A stretch of 64,000 bases of DNA from Pedosphaera sp. (GCA_002690655.1 NZFL01000028.1:60695-124694), one strand, 5' to 3'. Counted from the stretch's first letter, positions 8,510 through 17,481 are shown. Numbers and translations: made by a program. Notes: a model not told the origin generated them from the sequence alone.

Positions 8510-9124
8510 TCAAACCGTCATTTCAAGCAGGCGTTCGCTCAATTGACCACGCCAACGCTCGAAAAACGTCCATTCGTGGTAAAGCGGAGTCAAGTTCTCA
8601 GATAACTCCGGAGAAATGGTATGGTCCGCCTCGATGAGCTTCCATCCCTCATTCAGAGATTCCAACTGTAACTGCAAGCGATCAATTTGCTGATTAATTT
8701 TTTTCAGCATGGATTCAACAAGCTGACGAATGCTCATACTTTTTTTCAAAAACAGGATTCGAGATAATTCCGAGGCGTCTTCACCGGGTTTGTCTTTGAT
8801 GATTGTGTCCAATTTGTGAAGCAGTGCTCCGATTTCCATGAAAAAATCTCCGAGCTCATCGGGCACCTGACGCAGATTACCTGGCGCGGATCCAGTTTGA
8901 AGGGTAAGCAGGTGTTTCAATCGGGACGGGGTGTGGGAAAGGATGCGTTGAGCTTCATTGACCAAAGCGGCATCCGGCTGCTCCGGATCCTCGTGCGGAC
9001 GCTCCCCCTCCCGGTCAGGGTGAACGGAGGCGGATAGTTTCAGATAATTTGCCTTGAGCACGCTTTCGTCAATGCAAGGCTGAACAGGCAGGCCAAGGAT
9101 CTTGTAATAATTAAGCTGAATCAT
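8510..9124 (-). CDS. hscB: Fe-S protein assembly co-chaperone HscB (J-domain)
   Basis: A 204-aa protein with an N-terminal J-domain, YYKILGLP at the start and the HPD tripeptide at residues 35-37, and a C-terminal three-helix region rich in charged residues, the HscB layout. HscB delivers the scaffold IscU to the Hsp70 HscA and stimulates its ATPase during Fe-S cluster transfer. It lies 21 bases downstream of an A-type Fe-S carrier gene, which supports this function over a generic DnaJ. HscA, IscU and IscS are not in the window. The usual N-terminal cysteine pairs of eukaryotic HscB are absent, as in bacterial forms. Confidence 0.85.
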   Translation of the reverse strand: MIQLNYYKILGLPVQPCIDESVLKANYLKLSASVHPDREGERPHEDPEQPDAALVNEAQRILSHTPSRLKHLLTLQTGSAPGNLRQVPDELGDFFMEIGALLHKLDTIIKDKPGEDASELSRILFLKKSMSIRQLVESMLKKINQQIDRLQLQLESLNEGWKLIEADHTISPELSENLTPLYHEWTFFERWRGQLSERLLEMTV

Positions 9125-9145
9125 GCAGATGATACCAGATCGCCC

Positions 9146-9532
9146 TCAGGCGCTGAAACTTTCTCCACAGGAGCAACTGGTGGCCGCATTCGGGTTGTTG
9201 ACCTTGAAGCCACCATCCTGCAGAGCTTCGGCATAGTCAAGCTCGGAACCTGTTACATACAAGGCACTTTTGGGATCCACCACCACCTTGACTCCACCCG
9301 ATTCAACCAGAATATCCCGATTGGCAGGCCGGTCTTGTAGATCCATTTTGTATTGAAGGCCGGAACAACCACCGCCAACTACAGCCACACGCAGCACGCC
9401 CTCTGGCCGCCCTTGACGCTGCAATAGCTTGGATACCTTGCCGACCGCACTGGAAGTCAATTTAATCAAACGCTCATCGCCCTTTCGGACAACGACGTCT
9501 TCGTTTTTTTTCTGAACTTTACCTGCAATCAT
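9146..9532 (-). CDS. A-type iron-sulfur cluster carrier (IscA/ErpA/SufA family)
   Basis: A 128-aa protein with the three conserved cysteines of A-type carriers: Cys56 in GGGCSGLQY and Cys120 and Cys122 in SCSCGESF. Such proteins bind a [2Fe-2S] or [4Fe-4S] cluster between subunits and pass it to apoenzymes. The first 20 or so residues, rich in Lys and Glu, extend beyond the usual 105-115-aa length. It lies between the YHS-like membrane protein gene and hscB, in the same direction. The sequence alone does not separate IscA from ErpA. Confidence 0.9.
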   Translation of the reverse strand: MIAGKVQKKNEDVVVRKGDERLIKLTSSAVGKVSKLLQRQGRPEGVLRVAVVGGGCSGLQYKMDLQDRPANRDILVESGGVKVVVDPKSALYVTGSELDYAEALQDGGFKVNNPNAATSCSCGESFSA

Positions 9533-9589
9533 TTTCAGAGATTAGTCTATCCGTCTTTGGATATAAATTCAACGGACAAGCGAGAAGAA

Positions 9590-9997
9590 TCATTTGGCCA
9601 GGGAAGCTTCCAGTAGTCGACTGATGTAAAACGTGGCATCACCACGAAAATCACGCAGGCAATCTTCCGAACAAAGACGCACCACCATGCCATTGTGATC
9701 AAAATCCACCGAGTGACCATAATAGTCCAGCGCGTTTCCATCTACCAGACATACATTCAGGGGGTAATTTTGAATTTGTTGTTGGATGGAAAGATCATAC
9801 TCCTTGTTGATACGTGGGATGGTGCGCTGTGCCGGTTCACGATTCCCCCTCCACCCCCTTCTCCCACCCCATTGGGATTCCCTCTGCTTCATCCTCCAGC
9901 TGACGATGATACTCAAAATTAAAACGAGCGCGACTCCGTAGAGAATCATTCTTCCTACGACAGCCCAGATAAGTCGAATGATACGTTTCCCATTCAT
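9590..9997 (-). CDS. Membrane-anchored small protein with a YHS/TRASH-like cysteine region
   Basis: I do not recognise a named family. The protein has 135 residues from the ATG at 9997, one base after the purU stop codon; AAAGAG seven bases upstream serves as ribosome site. A longer frame would open at 10030 inside purU. One transmembrane helix (about residues 5-30) is followed by an Arg/Gly-rich basic stretch. The C-terminal half reads YPLNVCLVDG, then VVRLCSEDCLRDF: one cysteine in a C-x-V-x-G context followed by a C-x3-C pair. That pattern resembles YHS or TRASH metal-binding domains and suggests binding of a soft metal or heme-related ligand. It sits between purU and an Fe-S carrier gene. 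The metal role is inferred from the cysteines alone. Confidence 0.6.
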   Translation of the reverse strand: MNGKRIIRLIWAVVGRMILYGVALVLILSIIVSWRMKQRESQWGGRRGWRGNREPAQRTIPRINKEYDLSIQQQIQNYPLNVCLVDGNALDYYGHSVDFDHNGMVVRLCSEDCLRDFRGDATFYISRLLEASLAK

Positions 9998-9998
9998 T

Positions 9999-10859
9999 TC
10001 AAATCTCTTTGACAGTCCCCCAGTGGACATCCAATCGCTTACTCAAAAATAGTTTTACCGCTCGAATAAGTGCCTTGGTTTCCATCTTCTGCCCCTTGGC
10101 AACGACATCCTTTAAAGTCATGTTGGGACGAATGGAAAATGACTCCTGAGCAATGATAGGGCCTTCATCAAGGTGCATGTTGACGAAATGAGCGGTCACA
10201 CCAGCAATTTTGACACCGTGTTCGTATGCCTGCCGGTAGGCTTGAGGGCCAGGGAAACTGGGCAAAAGAGAAGGATGAATATTGATAATACGATTCTTGA
10301 AATGCCACACAAAAGTCGGCGAAAGAATTTTCATGAAGCGGGCCAGGACAATGAAGTCCACTTGATACTTATCCATCAACGCCAGTGCTCCCTCTTCAGC
10401 TCGCTTGCGATTTGACCAATCCACCTGACGGAATGGTATTTGGTGCTTTCTGGCAAGCTTCTTCATGGAGGAATGATTTGAAACCATGATCACGGGATCT
10501 GCTTTGAGAGTGCCTTCATCCACTGATTCCAGAATCCCCTCGGGTGCATGAGATTCCAATGAAGCAAAGATGGCCATGCGTTGCCGCGTGCGGAAAGGAT
10601 TGAAATTAACCGCTATCTCCATGCCAAGGGAACGACCCAAATCCGTCAAACCCGCCTCGATCATTTGAGGAACCCAGCGACTTTCAGGCCAGCTAGCTTG
10701 AAGCGTCATGCTGAATTGGCCCCGGGTTACCTGCTCCTCCAGAGCTTCGATATTGGCTCCATGCTCGAAAAGGAAATTTGTGACTCGAGCAATAACCCCG
10801 GTTTTGTCCTTGCCAATAACAGTTATTGTTCCAACGCGCAGTGATGCCATAAGTGCCAT
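9999..10859 (-). CDS. purU: Formyltetrahydrofolate deformylase
   Basis: A 286-aa protein with an N-terminal ACT domain (about residues 5-85, VGTITVIGKDKTGVIARV) and a formyltransferase-fold domain (about 90-280). The catalytic triad region is visible as NIHPSLLPSF, VTAHFV and LDEGPII. PurU hydrolyses 10-formyl-THF to THF and formate, supplying formate for PurT and balancing one-carbon pools; the ACT domain senses glycine and methionine in E. coli. I chose the ATG at 10859 because AAGGG stands 6-10 bases before it. Other in-frame starts are a TTG at 10874 and ATGs at 10871 and 10850. It heads the minus-strand cluster and is divergent from gspE. Confidence 0.9.
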   Translation of the reverse strand: MALMASLRVGTITVIGKDKTGVIARVTNFLFEHGANIEALEEQVTRGQFSMTLQASWPESRWVPQMIEAGLTDLGRSLGMEIAVNFNPFRTRQRMAIFASLESHAPEGILESVDEGTLKADPVIMVSNHSSMKKLARKHQIPFRQVDWSNRKRAEEGALALMDKYQVDFIVLARFMKILSPTFVWHFKNRIINIHPSLLPSFPGPQAYRQAYEHGVKIAGVTAHFVNMHLDEGPIIAQESFSIRPNMTLKDVVAKGQKMETKALIRAVKLFLSKRLDVHWGTVKEI

Positions 10860-10926
10860 TTCACCCTTCATCAAGCACTATAAGCAAGCAATAATAGCGG
10901 GTTAACAGGGATATTCCGCATTTCCT

Positions 10927-10955
10927 TTGACCTGTGTCGCAACTTTCCCTATTTT
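10927..10955 (+). promoter_or_regulatory. Sigma-70-type promoter of the gspE operon
   Basis: TTGACC (10927-10932, five of six consensus bases) and TATTTT (10950-10955, four of six) are separated by 17 bases. Transcription would start near 10962. This leaves almost no leader for a GTG start at 10968 and so favours the ATG at 10986 for gspE. Assigned by eye, without transcript data. Confidence 0.5.
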
Positions 10956-10985
10956 TCAGCGTTTTTAGTGGCACATAGTAAATAC

Positions 10986-12713
10986 ATGGCAACGCCTTTT
11001 CTATCCATAAAAACGCTTCTCAGTCAGGCTGCACTGGTCACACCGGAGCAGTTCGAGATGTGGGACAAGCAGTGGCGAATCGCAGTCGAAGGCGGTTCCG
11101 AAGATTCATTGCTGACTTTTTTTTCACGGGAAAAGGGCATTTCGGAAGAACAATTCCTTGAAAAATTGGCAAAAAAACTTGGTTGGCCATTCATCGATCT
11201 TCAAGGAATAGGTGTACCGCCTGAAGTGCGTGCACGCATTTCCACCAAGGTTGCCTTCCAATACAACATTATTCCTGTGTCTGAGGAAAATGGAGAATTG
11301 CGAATAGCTGTCAGCAACCCATTTGAACCTGGCCTTGTCAACTCAGCGCAATATGAAGCCGGTGGGCCTATTCAGTTTGGTTTGGCTCCAAAAGCTGAAA
11401 TCGAAAAAGCCCTCAAAAAATACTACGGTGTAGGTGCCGAAACACTGGATGAGCTTGAAGAGGATGAACCGTTTGAATTGATCGTCAGCGAGGACAAGGA
11501 GATCACGGATGGTGATCAGGAGGCAAGCGTCATCAAATTCATGAACCAGATTATCTGGGAAGCATTTCAGGATCGCGCTACTGACATTCACTTTGAACCC
11601 GCTGAAGATGAATTACGCATCAGATACCGTGTAGACGGTATCCTGCATCAAGCTCCAATGCCCCCTCAGCTGAAACGTTTTCAATCGGCCCTCATCTCTC
11701 GAGTCAAGGTCATGGCGGGCATGGATATTGCCGAAAAACGCCTTCCTCAGGATGGCCGAATCAATGTTCGCATCAAGGGAGAAGAAATTGATATCCGAGT
11801 CTCCACGGTTCCCACTGTCTATGGCGAGAGCGTTTCTCTGCGTCTGTTGACGCGTGGTAAAATATTCATGAGCCTGGATAAGCTTGGGTTTGACCCAGAT
11901 CATGAAGCAGCGTTACGCGAATTGATTGTCAAACCTCACGGCATTGTGCTTGTCACAGGTCCAACAGGTTCAGGTAAATCCACCTCCCTGTATGCTTTCT
12001 TGAGCACAATCAATACCGTTCAAAAGCGTATCATTACCATCGAGGACCCTGTGGAGTATGAGCTCAAGGGGATTAATCAGATCCCTGTTCGCTCCGATAT
12101 TGGACTAACCTTCGCCAAGGGACTGCGCCACATCCTGCGTCAGGATCCAAACGTTGTCATGGTAGGAGAGATTCGTGATCTGGAGACAGCCGAAATCGCT
12201 ATTCGCGCTGCATTGACCGGTCACTTGGTTTTTAGCACCTTGCATACCAATGATGCTCCCAGTGCGTTCACACGACTTATCGATATGGGCATTGAACCCT
12301 TTCTGGTTGCATCCTCGGTGGAAGCGATCATGGCACAACGACTCGTCCGCACTATTTGCAAACACTGCAAGACCGAGCAAAAGGTAGACGAAACCTATCT
12401 CCACAAAATTGGTTTCCCTGAAGAGGACATCGGTAAATCGACATTTTATTACGGAGCAGGTTGTGAAGCATGCCATCAGCTCGGCTACCAGGGAAGGATC
12501 GCTATTTATGAATTACTGGTGCTTACCGAAGCACTGAGACCGTTGATCCTCAATCGTTCTGCTGCCTCTACTCTGGCGCAAAAAGCGATGGAACAAGGCA
12601 TGCGCACCCTGCGCATGGATGGCTGGCGCAAGGTTAAGAATGGCGTAACCACCATTGAGGAAGTCCTGCGCGTGACTCAAACAGAAGAACACATGGAGCT
12701 GCTGGAAGAGTAA
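10986..12713 (+). CDS. gspE: Type II secretion / type IV pilus assembly ATPase (GspE/PilB)
   Basis: A 575-aa cytoplasmic motor ATPase. The N-terminal domain (about 1-150) is of the GspE/MshE-N type. The ATPase core has Walker A GPTGSGKST near 324, an Asp box ITIEDPVEY, Walker B VMVGEIRD near 390 and the His box STLHTND. A zinc site is visible as TICKHC near 456 and GCEACH near 492, as in GspE and PilB. It powers pseudopilin or pilin polymerisation from the inner membrane. The first gene of an operon with GspL-, GspM- and GspD-like genes 26 to 2200 bases downstream. A GTG at 10968 is an alternative start. GspE and PilB cannot be separated by sequence inspection alone; the following gspL/gspM-like pair fits both systems. 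Confidence 0.9.
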   Translation: MATPFLSIKTLLSQAALVTPEQFEMWDKQWRIAVEGGSEDSLLTFFSREKGISEEQFLEKLAKKLGWPFIDLQGIGVPPEVRARISTKVAFQYNIIPVSEENGELRIAVSNPFEPGLVNSAQYEAGGPIQFGLAPKAEIEKALKKYYGVGAETLDELEEDEPFELIVSEDKEITDGDQEASVIKFMNQIIWEAFQDRATDIHFEPAEDELRIRYRVDGILHQAPMPPQLKRFQSALISRVKVMAGMDIAEKRLPQDGRINVRIKGEEIDIRVSTVPTVYGESVSLRLLTRGKIFMSLDKLGFDPDHEAALRELIVKPHGIVLVTGPTGSGKSTSLYAFLSTINTVQKRIITIEDPVEYELKGINQIPVRSDIGLTFAKGLRHILRQDPNVVMVGEIRDLETAEIAIRAALTGHLVFSTLHTNDAPSAFTRLIDMGIEPFLVASSVEAIMAQRLVRTICKHCKTEQKVDETYLHKIGFPEEDIGKSTFYYGAGCEACHQLGYQGRIAIYELLVLTEALRPLILNRSAASTLAQKAMEQGMRTLRMDGWRKVKNGVTTIEEVLRVTQTEEHMELLEE

Positions 12714-12739
12714 TCTCAATCTCATTGCCATTGACTGAC

Positions 12740-14170
12740 ATGGAAGCCGCCACAAAAAAGAAGAAACAGCGAAAGCAAAGATGGAATGATTGTAATGTCA
12801 TTCAAGTCTTTCCTGATTTGAAAAGGTTGTGGCATTTCAGTGTCGCTGAGAAACAAGTCGTTCAAAAGGCAAAACTAAATCATTCCGGGGAAACCCCCAT
12901 CCCTCCCAAACAGGTGGAACAAACCTGGCGTCAATTCCTTCAGAAAAGGCTGAACATTGCATGGCTGCCAGCAGAGCATATTTTCCTCCGTATAGTAAAC
13001 CTCCCCAAAGGAGAGGACCTGGATGAAACAAAACAAATGCTAGAGTTTCAGCTGGAAAAGCTGTCCCCTGTGCCAGTCAATCAAATTGTTTGGTCGTTTG
13101 AAATACTGCCTTGTCCGGACCCAACTCAGCAAACCGTATTACTGGCTCTTGCTGAGAGTTCCAGCATTGAAAAGTTACTGGGCGATCTTGAGGAATCAGG
13201 ATTTCAAACCGACCGCATTGAATCTCCCCTCATCCACCCATTATCAACAGCAACGTTTGACAGCGATTGTGTGCGAGTGCACCTGCAGGAACACGATGAA
13301 GATTTTTTTGATTGCATGATTTCCTGGCACATCAACGGGTGGACACAGCATGTTGGACTTTCAAAACTTCCCAAGTCGGATCAAGGAGCCAAGTTGCTCA
13401 TCGATAATCTTAACAATACGGCTTGGTCTGGTGAACTCGAAGGCTGGTTGTCAGAAGCTCCTGCATTAAGGTTTGTCGGTGGAGAGCATGTTCCAAGCTC
13501 ATGGCTGGAGGCTGCAAAAGGCTGGACATCCAAGGAAATACACAACGAACCGGCCCCCGAAGAAGACGAACAGGCACAAGTTTCCGCGGAGAGAGCCACC
13601 CGTAGTCTTTCCACCACCAACCTCATGCTTGAGGACTTGAGAACCAAATACCGTCAGCAATATATTGACGGTCTCTGGATGAGCAGTCTCGGTGGAGTTG
13701 CCATGGTTTATATTTTTGGAGTTCTTATATACTTTGTTGCACTTGAGTGGCGACGCGGGGACAACATCGAGTTGCAGACGGGATTGAGAAGCAAAGCAAA
13801 TTCCTACACCAATACCATGCAGCTTCAGGCCAAGGTTAACATCCTTCAGGAACAGGTTGACTTGAAATACTCAGCTCTCGATTGCCTTAAAGTGATCTCA
13901 GAGATGATGCCTGATGGGATGTCATTGTTGTCTTTTAACTTTCGGCAGGGCAAAGTGCTGACACTGAGAGGAAAAGTTCCAACCGATGAAAGTATTAAAG
14001 TGACGGATTACCACGGATTTCTCATTGATGCCAAGGTAGGGGAAAAGCCACTTTTCTCAAGTGTCAGCGACCCAACAATAAGCAATGCAAGCAGCCGAAG
14101 AAAGAGCGCTGAGAACCCCACATCCACCTGGAGCTTTAATTGTGAACTCAGAAGATCGGGATTCGAATGA
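12740..14170 (+). CDS. GspL/PilM-PilN-like inner-membrane assembly protein
   Basis: A 476-aa protein. The N-terminal 300 residues have the weakly conserved cytoplasmic actin-like character of GspL/PilM, with the stretch LEFQLEKLSPVPVNQIVWSF typical of the family. One transmembrane helix lies near residues 315-337, followed by a coiled segment and a small alpha/beta domain of the PilN or GspL periplasmic type. This is effectively a PilM-PilN fusion, the normal state of GspL. It would couple the ATPase encoded upstream to the periplasmic part of the machine. I use the ATG at 12740; a TTG at 12725 would add five residues. The stop overlaps the next start (ATGA). Primary sequence is divergent, so the call leans on topology and operon position. 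Confidence 0.65.
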   Translation: MEAATKKKKQRKQRWNDCNVIQVFPDLKRLWHFSVAEKQVVQKAKLNHSGETPIPPKQVEQTWRQFLQKRLNIAWLPAEHIFLRIVNLPKGEDLDETKQMLEFQLEKLSPVPVNQIVWSFEILPCPDPTQQTVLLALAESSSIEKLLGDLEESGFQTDRIESPLIHPLSTATFDSDCVRVHLQEHDEDFFDCMISWHINGWTQHVGLSKLPKSDQGAKLLIDNLNNTAWSGELEGWLSEAPALRFVGGEHVPSSWLEAAKGWTSKEIHNEPAPEEDEQAQVSAERATRSLSTTNLMLEDLRTKYRQQYIDGLWMSSLGGVAMVYIFGVLIYFVALEWRRGDNIELQTGLRSKANSYTNTMQLQAKVNILQEQVDLKYSALDCLKVISEMMPDGMSLLSFNFRQGKVLTLRGKVPTDESIKVTDYHGFLIDAKVGEKPLFSSVSDPTISNASSRRKSAENPTSTWSFNCELRRSGFE

Positions 14171-14739
14171 TGCAGTCCTTTTTTGACAAATATAATCTGA
14201 ATGCTTTCGAGCGACGCCTAGTCGTCATCGTGGGCCTTGTGGTCTTCCTCATCATCAATATGGCTCTAGTCTGGCCGCAGTTTGCAGATTGGGGAGAGAT
14301 AGGCAAAAAGATGGACCAAGCAGGTCAAAAGATTGCCTCTTTTAATCGTTTAATCGGACGATCGCCCCAGTTTAAAGCCAAACTGGCAGAATTGGAAGGC
14401 ATCGGTTCCAACGTCTCCACCGAATCTCAGGCGAACGACCTGATCCGATTGATTCAGGATCAAGCAAGAAAAAGTAATCTTCCTACGCCAAATATCAGTC
14501 CAGTGCGGATTTCAAACGAACGCAGCACCAACAACATGTTTTTCGATCAAAAGGCTTACCGATTGACCGTCACGACAGATGACGAAAGCCTGATCAGTTT
14601 CCTTGTATCCGTTGGATCAGGAGAATCCATGGTGCGCGTTCATGACCTTGATTTGAAACCCAAGCCACCCTACAACTCACAACTTACATGCAACATGACG
14701 CTGGTTGCCAATTATCAGAAGCAACCTTCGGAGGAATAA
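14167..14739 (+). CDS. GspM/PilO-like inner-membrane assembly protein
   Basis: A 190-aa bitopic protein: a short cytoplasmic N-terminus, one transmembrane helix at about residues 18-36 (VVIVGLVVFLIINMALVW), a coiled-coil segment (about 45-100) and a ferredoxin-like periplasmic domain (about 100-185). The size, topology and position directly after a GspL/PilN-like gene, with overlapping stop and start codons, match GspM or PilO, which dimerise with GspL/PilN in the inner membrane. Identity at residue level is low, as is normal for these families. Confidence 0.65.
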   Translation: MMQSFFDKYNLNAFERRLVVIVGLVVFLIINMALVWPQFADWGEIGKKMDQAGQKIASFNRLIGRSPQFKAKLAELEGIGSNVSTESQANDLIRLIQDQARKSNLPTPNISPVRISNERSTNNMFFDQKAYRLTVTTDDESLISFLVSVGSGESMVRVHDLDLKPKPPYNSQLTCNMTLVANYQKQPSEE

Positions 14740-14909
14740 GGTGTTTGGTTTAAAAAGTGACTATTGCGCAATCCATCTCATAACAGAAAAAACAACAACA
14801 GGATTCGATTTCAACCATGACCATCAAATTTCAACTTCGACGAGCCAGTCTCACGAAAACGAATCCAGCATTTATCAGGATCATGTCATCCAAATTAAAT
14901 AAATCTTAC

Positions 14910-17408
14910 ATGCGCAAATTGCCAATGTCTTGCTTATGGCTGTTTCTACTTACCACCACACTCATAACGAGTTCGCTTGTTCAGGCACAAAGTCCTGGGG
15001 AATTAGACGCAAGATTGAGAGAAGTTCTGCAGCGAGCCATGAACCAGGACGGTAATCTGGAACAAGAATTTCAAGCTCTGGCCGAATCCACGGAGAGCAT
15101 CAATCAAGAATCAGTCAAGACACCAACACCCAAGGTATTACCCGCACCCAAGGCATTACCTAATGCGGGCCCCAAAACTCTTCCAAGTTTGACTCCCCGC
15201 TCAAGCGCGACAGCCACTACCCCGAGCACAAGCCAAACGAATAGTAACACCATTTCAGCTCCTCAATCAGGCAATGTTCCTCCTACCTTGCCGCAGGGTG
15301 GCACGCTGCCATCTGCATCTTCATTACCCGGCATGAACAACAAGACCAGCAATACTGCTGCAGCGGGAGCTGGAAATCAAAATGGCATTCCAGATATTGC
15401 CGGCCTTTTAGCCGCGGCAAGGGGAGAGGTAATAGATGAAAACGAATTAAATGAGCCTGATAATTTGCATTCCTTTAATTTTCCAGCAATGCCGCTGGAG
15501 CCCATCTTTACTATTTACAGTGAATTGACCGGTAAAATGGTGCTTTATTCTCCGGATCTGGGTGGAACGGTCAATCTAGTAACCGCTGCAGGGGTGGAAT
15601 TGACAACGGAAGAGGCGATCGAAGCAATTACAACAAGCTTATCTCTGGCCAATGTCGTGCTTGTGCCAATGGGAGAAAAATTCATCAAGGCGGTTCCTCA
15701 GGAAGAGGCCATGCAACATGCACCTGCAATCAGTATCGAAGATCGTGAGAATATTCCTGAGTCAGGTGTTTTCCTGACGCGTACCATCAAGTTGAATTCT
15801 TCCGCGCCTTCCGCGGTTGCCGATATACTAAGCCCAATGAGCGGGAATCCAGATGGCTTAATTCCAATCGATTCAACGCAAATCCTGATCATTCATGATT
15901 ACGCTGTTAATATTAAGCAGATGCTCGAGGTTATTGAAAAAATTGATATAGAACCCGAACTTGATTATTCACTTGAGGTCATTCCGATCAAATACAGTAA
16001 AGTCACAGACCTCTACGGTACGATGAGCGCCCTTATTGATGGTGGAGGAGTTGCTTCCGCGGTTGGAGGTAATTCAGGGAGCAACATGGGGTCCGGCGGA
16101 TTCAACAGTGGCTTCGGTGGCAGCCGGAGTGGTTTCGGTGGTGGCCGCAGCGGTTTCGGTGGAGGGTCTTCATTTGGGGGATCTTCTTTCGGAGGCAGGA
16201 GTTCATTTGGTGGCAGCTCGTTCGGTGGTGGTGGGTTCGGTGGTGGCGGGTTCGGTGGTGGATACCGACCATATCAATCCTCCTCACCTGTTGCAGTGAA
16301 ACGCTCCTCGGGTTCTTCAGTAAGCAGCAACCGCAGCAGCTTTCAGGACCGATTACGCAAAGTCATCGATAAGGCGGCTGATGGCGAGGAGGAAATTGAA
16401 CTATTGGCTAATGCACGGATCGTTCCAGACGAGCGCTCCAATTCATTGTTGATTTTTGCCAACAAACAGGATCTAACCATGATCACCAACATGGTTTCCA
16501 AAGTGGATGTACTACTGGCTCAAGTCTTGATTGAGGCCATCGTCCTCGAAGTGGGCATCGGCGATAATCAGACAGTAGGTGTCAGCATGGCTCAGAACCC
16601 GAAAAATTCAGGTAAATATTCCTACGGTGGAGCAATGTCTAACAATTCAAACCTGGATACAGGGAACAATTTCCTCACCAGCACCGCGACCAATGGTTTT
16701 GGTGCCTTACCTGGAGGCTTCAGTTATTTCGGTAAGTATAATGATACTTTAGATGTGGCAGTCACAGCCATAGCTACGGATAACTCCGTTCAAGTAGTGC
16801 AAAGACCCCGTATTCAAACGTCTCATGGCATACCAGGCTTCTTCACCCTGGGAGAACGAGTACCGATTGTAACAGGAGGTTTCACCGGTGGTTTCAACTC
16901 AGCGGGCAGTCAGTCTTTTGTCCAATACCTGGATATTGGTATACAGTTATCCGTGCAGCCCTTCATCACACCTGAAGGCTATATCGTCATGGAAATCAGC
17001 CAAAATGTGGATCAACGCGGGGGTGATGTCATCATCGACGGCAACCCAAACCCCGTGGTCAATCAACGTGCCGCACAGGCGACTCTTTCAGTGCGTGATG
17101 GTGACACCATCATGCTGGGCGGTTTCATCAAACAAACCAAGAACAAGAGTAAATCAGGCATTCCCATTCTGAAGGATATACCAGTTCTTGGTGCTTTATT
17201 TCGCACCAAATCCGACAGCAATGATATGACGGAACTGATCATTCTTCTGAGAGCAACTGTCCTCAAGACACCAGAGGATGCTGCTTTGGTTGCTAAAGAG
17301 CAGCGTGAATCGCTTCCTGGCGTCAAAAACATGGAAGAAGACATGAAGAAAGATACGGAAAAAAGAGCAGAAAAACTTCTGCGTTCTAATCGCCGAAGCA
17401 AGAAATAA
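14910..17408 (+). CDS. gspD: Outer-membrane secretin (GspD/PilQ type) with FG-rich insert
   Basis: An 832-aa secretin. A signal peptide (MRKLPMSCLW... to VQAQ) is followed by a Pro/Ser/Thr/Asn-rich linker of about 150 residues. N0-, N1- and N2/N3-type domains come next, with SFNFPAMPLEPIFTIYSELTG, LTRTIKLNSSAPSAVADIL and VIPIKYSKVTDLYGTMSAL. The secretin pore domain runs from about VLIEAIVLEVG to the end, with VVQRPRIQTSHG, GERVPIVTGG and DTIMLGGFIKQTKNKSKSGIPILKDIP. An insert of about 70 residues, almost only Gly, Ser and Phe, lies within the last N-domain. The basic tail is very charged. Start choice is uncertain: ATGs at 14883 and 14817 are also in frame, but 14910 gives the cleanest signal peptide. 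The last gene of the operon, before a strong terminator. Confidence 0.88.
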   Translation: MRKLPMSCLWLFLLTTTLITSSLVQAQSPGELDARLREVLQRAMNQDGNLEQEFQALAESTESINQESVKTPTPKVLPAPKALPNAGPKTLPSLTPRSSATATTPSTSQTNSNTISAPQSGNVPPTLPQGGTLPSASSLPGMNNKTSNTAAAGAGNQNGIPDIAGLLAAARGEVIDENELNEPDNLHSFNFPAMPLEPIFTIYSELTGKMVLYSPDLGGTVNLVTAAGVELTTEEAIEAITTSLSLANVVLVPMGEKFIKAVPQEEAMQHAPAISIEDRENIPESGVFLTRTIKLNSSAPSAVADILSPMSGNPDGLIPIDSTQILIIHDYAVNIKQMLEVIEKIDIEPELDYSLEVIPIKYSKVTDLYGTMSALIDGGGVASAVGGNSGSNMGSGGFNSGFGGSRSGFGGGRSGFGGGSSFGGSSFGGRSSFGGSSFGGGGFGGGGFGGGYRPYQSSSPVAVKRSSGSSVSSNRSSFQDRLRKVIDKAADGEEEIELLANARIVPDERSNSLLIFANKQDLTMITNMVSKVDVLLAQVLIEAIVLEVGIGDNQTVGVSMAQNPKNSGKYSYGGAMSNNSNLDTGNNFLTSTATNGFGALPGGFSYFGKYNDTLDVAVTAIATDNSVQVVQRPRIQTSHGIPGFFTLGERVPIVTGGFTGGFNSAGSQSFVQYLDIGIQLSVQPFITPEGYIVMEISQNVDQRGGDVIIDGNPNPVVNQRAAQATLSVRDGDTIMLGGFIKQTKNKSKSGIPILKDIPVLGALFRTKSDSNDMTELIILLRATVLKTPEDAALVAKEQRESLPGVKNMEEDMKKDTEKRAEKLLRSNRRSKK
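16081..16263 (+). repeat. Coding tandem repeats of Gly/Ser/Phe codons in the secretin gene
   Basis: Degenerate short repeats built on TTCGGTGG and its variants fill this stretch and encode FGG, GFGG, SSFGG and SGFGG units. The reading frame is kept throughout. It codes for a flexible loop in the last N-domain of the secretin. The similarity of units at DNA level suggests growth by slippage, so unit number may vary between strains. Many GspD proteins also carry a Gly-rich loop at an equivalent place, but here phenylalanine spacing is unusually regular. Confidence 0.8.
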
Positions 17409-17425
17409 ACTCCAATCATTTTCTG

Positions 17426-17457
17426 GCGGATGGCTTGCCCGGCCATCCGCTTTTTTT
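17426..17457 (+). terminator. Rho-independent terminator of the gspE-gspD operon
   Basis: A perfect 9-bp stem, GCGGATGGC (17426-17434) with GCCATCCGC (17442-17450), a seven-base loop, and seven T residues directly after it. It begins 18 bases after the secretin stop codon. Confidence 0.92.
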
Positions 17458-17481
17458 ATGGAGTGAATTCTGTTTCCCCTG

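Noticed and set aside
16081-16263. Short repeats that look like a tandem array or CRISPR-like repeat
   Set aside because: Units are 8-12 bases, degenerate, without spacers, and fully in frame with the secretin; they encode a Gly/Phe loop.
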